Source of the DNA: Symbiodinium natans
Taxonomy: Eukaryota > Sar > Dinophyceae > Suessiales > Symbiodiniaceae
Length of the DNA stretch: 42,500 nucleotides
Assembly: GCA_905221605.1 (NCBI GenBank)
Contig: CAJNDS010000204.1
Span: 87,501 to 130,000 of the forward strand
Direction of reading: 5' to 3'
A program made the translations under genes and the position numbers. Shown piece by piece: positions 38,566 through 42,500 of this stretch; the stretch's first letter is position 1; every line of letters begins with the position of its first letter. A model generated the notes under the pieces. The model made no database searches, had not been told where the DNA came from, and was given only the letters and a program-made list of their open reading frames with translations.

Positions 38566-38855
38566 TCCTAAACTCTGAAAGCCCAATTCCGTGAACCATA
38601 AATCCCATTGTAAACACCTACGGGCCCCCGAGCCTGAGCCCCACAAAATAGCCTTTGCCCGTCAACCCCTGAATCCCAGACTCCAAAACCCTACCTCCTA
38701 ACACATACCTCTCCCCCCTCCCCGCCTCCCCAAACCCCAAACTGTCTGAGCCCCAAGCCCCAAGACCGCTTTAGCCCTAGACAATAGACCCTAAACCCGA
38801 AACCCTAAACCTGAATCCCTGAGCCCTAAACCCCAAACCCAAAAACGCCTTAGCC

Positions 38856-38921
38856 CAGGGCGTCATGGAAGAAGATTGCCAAACTGACAGCATTGGCATC
38901 TTCCAGGGAGGCGTTGTGCTC
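38856..38921 (-). CDS. HD phosphohydrolase exon 2: HD motif
   Basis: Acceptor GCTCGAAG|G, 22 codons, donor CCCTG|GGCTAAG (or CTGG|GCTAAG). It encodes EHNASLEDANAVSLAIFFHD then AL. AxxFHD carries the His-Asp pair that gives the superfamily its name. Phase 0 in matches exon 1; out, it joins VIYNPRAG. Confidence 0.8.
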
Positions 38922-39278
38922 CTTCGAGCTAGAAGGGCTACGCCCGAATCCCTAAACCCGAATCCCTAGACCCGAATGTCCAAACTCCTAAACCCTAAGC
39001 TCTGAATCCTGGGGGGGGCTTGTGGGCTTGTGCAGGGTTTAAGGTTTAGGGTTCAGGGTTCAGGGTTCAGGGTTCAGGGTTCAGGGTTTAGGGCTGCACC
39101 CTAAGATGCCCTTAACCCCCACAACCTGCAAGCACTAACCACCCCCAAGCCCTCCCCAAACCCGAACATCCGGTTGGTGGACCTGGGGTCTAAGGTTTAG
39201 GATCCTACTCTAAACGCTTCACCCCTAAACCCTAAACCCTAAACCCTAAACCCTAAACCCTGGTGGGGGGGGGGGATC

Positions 39279-39346
39279 CTCGAAGTAGCCGAACATCTCG
39301 GCGAGGTGCTCCAAGGTGTGGTAGGCGCGCTGCGGCTCGCCGTGGC
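39279..39346 (-). CDS. HD phosphohydrolase exon 1 seen (GA donor)
   Basis: Acceptor CAACTCAG|G, 68 nt, donor TTCGAG|GATCCC. It encodes HGEPQRAYHTLEHLAEMFGY then FE. YxEPxRxYHTLxHI is the N-terminal signature of COG4339-type HD proteins and contains the first His ligands. CCCTAAA array on the low side, TTTAGGG array on the high side. Confidence 0.85.
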
Positions 39347-39477
39347 CTGAGTTGCAAGGGTTGTGTACTTAGGGTTTAGGGTTTAGGGTTTAGGGTTTAG
39401 GGTTTAGGGCTTAGGGCTTAGGGTTTCGGATTTCGGGTTCAGGGTGAGTTCCAAGGGTTGAACCTTGCACCCCTCCT

Positions 39478-39575
39478 GGCACCCTCTTTTGCAGTTTTAT
39501 GGGCTAAACCTAGTAGCTATAGGCACTAGTGTAATTACTACTAAGCTGTAGGTAAATAGGGTCCAAGGTTAAGGC
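39478..39575. mobile_element. Short repeat family I, copy 2
   Basis: See 6340-6427. The following 39575-40080 has one 64-codon plus frame of uncertain meaning and degenerate telomeric DNA. Confidence 0.5.
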
Positions 39576-40126
39576 TGTACCCTTGGTTTTAGGGACCCTT
39601 TCTAAGATACCTAAGGTAAGGAGTGTATTCAGGACCTTCAGGGGTACAACCTTAGGGGTACGATTCTTAATTCCTCGATGCCTTGGGATCCTAGTTTTCA
39701 GAACACACTCAGATAGGGTTGAGGGTTCAGGGCCTTTAGGGTTTGGGGCTTTGGGGTTCAGGGTAACAGGGCTGCAGGGTTTAGAATAGCAAGGTCTTAT
39801 GGTCCAGGAGATATGGGGTTTGGGGTTCAGGGTTTAGTTAGGGTCTGTATGGTTGAGGATACTTGGGCTTTATGGCTATTGATATTCTTATCGAAGAGTT
39901 CCGGGTTTCAGGGACTTGTGCTTTTAGGGCTTCAGTGGGCCTTGAATGTCTATGGCCTCATGGTTTGGGGGTTCCGAAGTCCCAAAAACTAGATCAACAA
40001 GGTAGGGGACGAGAAACGGGGGGTATTACTGATGAATCGGAGAAGGATAGGGTTTAGGGGCTAACTTAGGGCTCATTAAGGGTTGAAGGTTTAGGGTTTA
40101 GGGGTACACCATTCTGTCCTCGCTAC

Positions 40127-40236
40127 CCCTAAAGGTCCATGTACCCATATGGTATATATTTGGGCCCCAAAGCTACTACATGGGAACGCCTTTAAGGCCC
40201 AAGTATATAAGATATAGGTACATTGGACCCTTCGGG
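40127..40236. mobile_element. Hairpin element, family A copy 4
   Basis: CCCTAAAGGTCCATGTACCC to GGTACATTGGACCCTTCGGG with inner ATTTGGGCCCCAAAG and GGCCCAAGTATA. Confidence 0.8.
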
Positions 40237-40254
40237 CACTACGAACTACAACTC

Positions 40255-40313
40255 CTGCCGCCACGCTGCGCCGCTCCAGCGTCTGCCACCACGTGGACGT
40301 GGCCGAAGGGGAA
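40255..40313 (-). CDS. Unassigned exon candidate (GA donor)
   Basis: Acceptor CCTCCAAG|T, donor GGCAG|GAGTTG. The frame reads FPFGHVHVVADAGAAQRGG. It directly borders the family A element. Confidence 0.4.
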
Positions 40314-40909
40314 CTTGGAGGAAGGGAGGGGAGGGAGTTTAGGGATTGAGGGGGCTCAGGCTCAATGGGGTTTAGGGTTTAGGGTTTAGGGCTTAGGGCT
40401 CAGGGGGAGGGTTTAGGGTTTAGTGTTTGGGGGGGGGGGGGGGAGTAGTTGAGGGCTTAGGGGCTTTAAGGGTTGAGGGTTGCACCCCGGGGTTGGAGAC
40501 TTAGTGGGTTTTGAGGCGTGTTATGAGGATTTGGGGTTGAGGGGGGCTTGAAGTTCTAGTGCCTAGGGGTTGAGGGCTGTAGAAATTCAGGTACTGCGGG
40601 TTCTTCGTCTTGGGGCTTCATGGCTTGGATTTGTTGTTCTGCAGGGTTTAGGTTTAGGGTTTAGGGTTCGGGGTTTAGGCCTTATGGTTTAGGGTTTGGG
40701 GCTTCGGGTTTAGAGGGGTGTTGCTAGGGGAGTTTCAACAATAAACCCTAAACGCCTCAACCCTACAAACCTCAACCCTAAACCCTAAACCCTAAACAAC
40801 AAACCCTAAAAACCTCAACCCTAAAAACCTCAACCCGAAACCCTAAAACCCTAAACAATAAACCCTAAAACCTCAACCCCAAAAAACCTCAACCCTAAAC
40901 CCTAAAACC

Positions 40910-40951
40910 CTGCTTGCAGCCCGTGGGCACGCCCAGGCTGCTGCAGAGGGC
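40910..40951 (-). CDS. Possible N-terminal HD-gene exon
   Basis: Acceptor TCAGAG|G, donor at AAGCAG|GGTTTTAGG in telomeric repeat, 14 codons: ALCSSLGVPTGCKQ. The N termini of COG4339-type proteins contain a W..LG.P stretch here, so it may belong to the gene; weak. Confidence 0.35.
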
Positions 40952-40989
40952 CTCTGAGGCATGAGTTGTGGGTCTCAAGGTTGAGGGGT

Positions 40990-41100
40990 TGAGAGGTTTA
41001 GGGTTTAGGGTTTAGGGTTTAGGGTTTAGGGTTCAGGGTTTCGGGTTTCGGGTTTAGGGTTTAGGGTTTCGGGTTTAGGGTTTCGGGTTTAGGGTTTAGG
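40990..41100. repeat. TTTAGGG array with TTTCGGG units
   Basis: About 15 units, several GGGTTTC variants. Confidence 0.95.
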
Positions 41101-41271
41101 GCGTCTCGCAAGGTAGCGTAAACACGATGTGGACATGGCGCGTCCGACACACCCCAACATGGTGGCGGCATGTCACGCGAAGCCAAAGACCTCTCTACTC
41201 TAAATCTGAACTCTGAACCCTACACCCTAAACCCTGCACCCTAAACCCCTATACCCTGAACCCTGTGCCCA

Positions 41272-41357
41272 AACAGCGCGGCCCATGCAACACGCCTCCC
41301 ATCTCGGCTTCAGCTTCTCCACGGCAGGAGACGGCGGCATCGCGTTTCAAGGCCCAA
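41272..41357 (-). CDS. Unassigned exon candidate
   Basis: The frame reads ALKRDAAVSCRGEAEAEMGG then VLHGPRCLG; donor option GGAGGC|GTGTTG. Confidence 0.35.
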
Positions 41358-41472
41358 GGCTTTCGGGCTTGGGATGGCTTAGGATTTTCGGGTTTAGGGC
41401 ATAGGGGCCCCGCGGAAACCCTACACCAGGGATAATTTGCGTCTGGAGGTTCGGGTTTAGGGTTTGCGCAAC

Positions 41473-41602
41473 GCGGTATTCCATCAGGCGGCTGCAATAA
41501 AAGAAAGCGCCAGCGGAGATGATCCTAAGGTCATGCAACAGCTTCAGCCAGTAGGCTGCGGGCGCGTGTGTCCAAACAGCCGCGATGTAGGCACCCCATG
41601 AG
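41473..41602 (-). CDS. Unassigned exon candidate, aromatic-rich
   Basis: The frame reads WGAYIAAVWTHAPAAYWLKL, then LHDLRIISAGAFFYCSRLME and Y, open for over 40 codons, donor option TACCGC|GTTGCG. The hydrophobic second half could be a membrane helix. No family recognised. Confidence 0.45.
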
Positions 41603-41714
41603 CTCTAAACCATAAACAACCCAGTACCCCAAAACCTCGAAATGCTTAAACATAAACACTCATACCACCCCTATAAACCTCTTAATCCCTAAACCCCTTA
41701 AGCCTTAACCCCCA

Positions 41715-41783
41715 TGATGCCCTCGAACCAGCCACTCGCCAGGGAAACTTCGTCGGCGTCGGCGGCAGGTTGTCCAACACAGC
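41715..41783 (-). CDS. Unassigned exon candidate
   Basis: Acceptor TGGGTCAG|G. The frame reads CVGQPAADADEVSLASGWFE then GIMG; a second open frame exists. Confidence 0.35.
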
Positions 41784-42275
41784 CTGACCCAAAGGGCTTG
41801 GGCCTTCTGGGGTTTGGGCCCTAAACCCTAAACCTAAACCCTAAACCCTAAACCCCTGGCCTTGAGAAAGAGCTTGGGGGCTTCTTGGGGGTTTCGGCTT
41901 TGGGTTCAAGGGTTTAGGGTTCAGGGTTTAGGGATTAGGTCAACGGTTTAGGGAGTTGGGCTTCTCTTCGCAACAGCAGGCAACATGAGCAAACTTCCTG
42001 CGACCGGAAACTGGGGCAACTTTGGGGAGGAGGGTGGGGAGCGTTGACCTAAATATGGGCCCCTTGTGGGGGTTGGCATGATTAGCATGGTCCTTAAAGC
42101 TTGAGATAATGGAAATTGTCCATGATATCATAGACGAACCCTAAACCCTAGCAATCACCTAAGCCCTAAGCCCGAAGCCCTAGGCCCTAAGTCCTGGGCC
42201 CTAAACCCTAAACCCTAAACCCTAGACCCTAAACTGTTTAGGGCTTATTGGATGTAGGAGCTTGCGGCCCACGGC

Positions 42276-42451
42276 TTTGCAGCCCTTACGTTGACTCTTG
42301 GCCCTAAACCCTAAACCCTAAACCCTAAACCCTAAACCCTAAACCCTAAACCCTAAACCCTAAACCCTAAACCCTAAACCCTAAACCCTAAACCCTAAAC
42401 CCTAAACCCTACACAGCTTGCAGCCCTCACGTTTTTCGTCGACCCTTGGCC
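42276..42451. repeat. Telomeric array between imperfect direct repeats
   Basis: CTTTGCAGCCCTTACG and GACTCTTGGCC at 42276-42303; GCTTGCAGCCCTCACG and GACCCTTGGCC at 42416-42451. About 15 perfect CCCTAAA units (42304-42410) lie between. On the minus strand each copy contains a GTRAGGGCTGCA donor-like site. Confidence 0.8.
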
Positions 42452-42471
42452 TGGTGAAGGCTCATGGTGAC
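42431..42471 (-). CDS. Unassigned exon candidate at window end
   Basis: Acceptor TGCCGCAG|G, donor AAAAAC|GTGAGGG. The frame reads VTMSLHQAKGRRK. Partly contained in the duplicated segment described at 42276-42451. Confidence 0.35.
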
Positions 42472-42500
42472 CTGCGGCAGCTGCAAGCTGGCCTCCTGCA

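Larger units (their letters stand above)
31527..40951 (-). other. Split gene: HD-domain metal-dependent phosphohydrolase
   Basis: Eight minus-strand exons joined by homology and phase (39279-39346, 38856-38921, 37659-37690, 37402-37468, 36255-36287, 35353-35415, 34273-34339, 32282-32326), plus possible first (40910-40951) and last (31527-31559) ones. The order of motifs EPQRAYHTLEHL, AIFFHD, IYNPRAG, NEKDSADLF, TAHH, LFMD and MAVLG matches the predicted HD phosphohydrolases of COG4339, including H...HD metal ligands. The reaction is a predicted phosphate-ester hydrolysis; the substrate is unknown. The introns are 0.2-2 kb and hold telomeric arrays and hairpin elements. Donors are GT, GC and GA. 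The true termini are uncertain. Confidence 0.8.

Overview
The window reads as nuclear DNA of a dinoflagellate, most likely a Symbiodiniaceae-like lineage, though the genus is inference. Four lines support this. (1) The dominant repeat is TTTAGGG/CCCTAAA. (2) A one-mismatch copy of the core of the dinoflagellate spliced leader (DinoSL) lies just upstream of a single-exon gene near 12.26 kb. (3) Coding sequence comes in tiny exons of about 30-95 nt, with AG|G acceptors and GT, GC and GA donors. (4) All genes I recognise lie on one strand (minus), as in dinoflagellate unidirectional gene clusters. There is no sign of a bacterial or viral origin.

Layout. 0-5 kb: dense telomeric arrays with short coding-like islands on the minus strand, including a PARP-like and a C2H2-like fragment. 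5-10 kb: arrays, a 290-bp segmental duplication, and two exons of a dynein heavy chain (minus). 10-12.4 kb: candidate exons, then a complete single-exon SWEET sugar transporter (11608-12210, minus) with its DinoSL relic. 12.4-17.1 kb: arrays, a hairpin element, tandem repeats and a 1-kb G-rich tract. 17.8-24.8 kb: a split gene (minus) for an HxGH nucleotidyltransferase of the PPAT/NMNAT type; eight exons join to one protein and all but one junction is clean. 25-31.2 kb: many unassigned minus-strand coding-like islands, including a start-codon exon near 26.2 kb and a 95-codon reading frame near 31 kb. 31.5-41 kb: a second split gene (minus), an HD-domain metal-dependent phosphohydrolase, with eight exons linked by homology and phase. 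41-42.5 kb: further candidate exons and a telomeric array flanked by direct repeats.

The main novelty is structural. Telomeric repeats are not terminal here; they fill the introns. Around most homology-supported exons the plus strand reads CCCTAAA on the low side and TTTAGGG on the high side. Most introns therefore begin with UUUAGGG and end with CCCUAAA, so they have complementary telomeric ends. Several donors lie inside the repeat (for example G|GTTTAGGG). Some arrays sit between short direct duplications or interrupt small hairpin transposon-like elements, which suggests insertion. Exons without family support are marked low confidence, because open frames in 60-nt blocks arise easily by chance; at least one attractive island lies inside an intron defined by the family-supported model.
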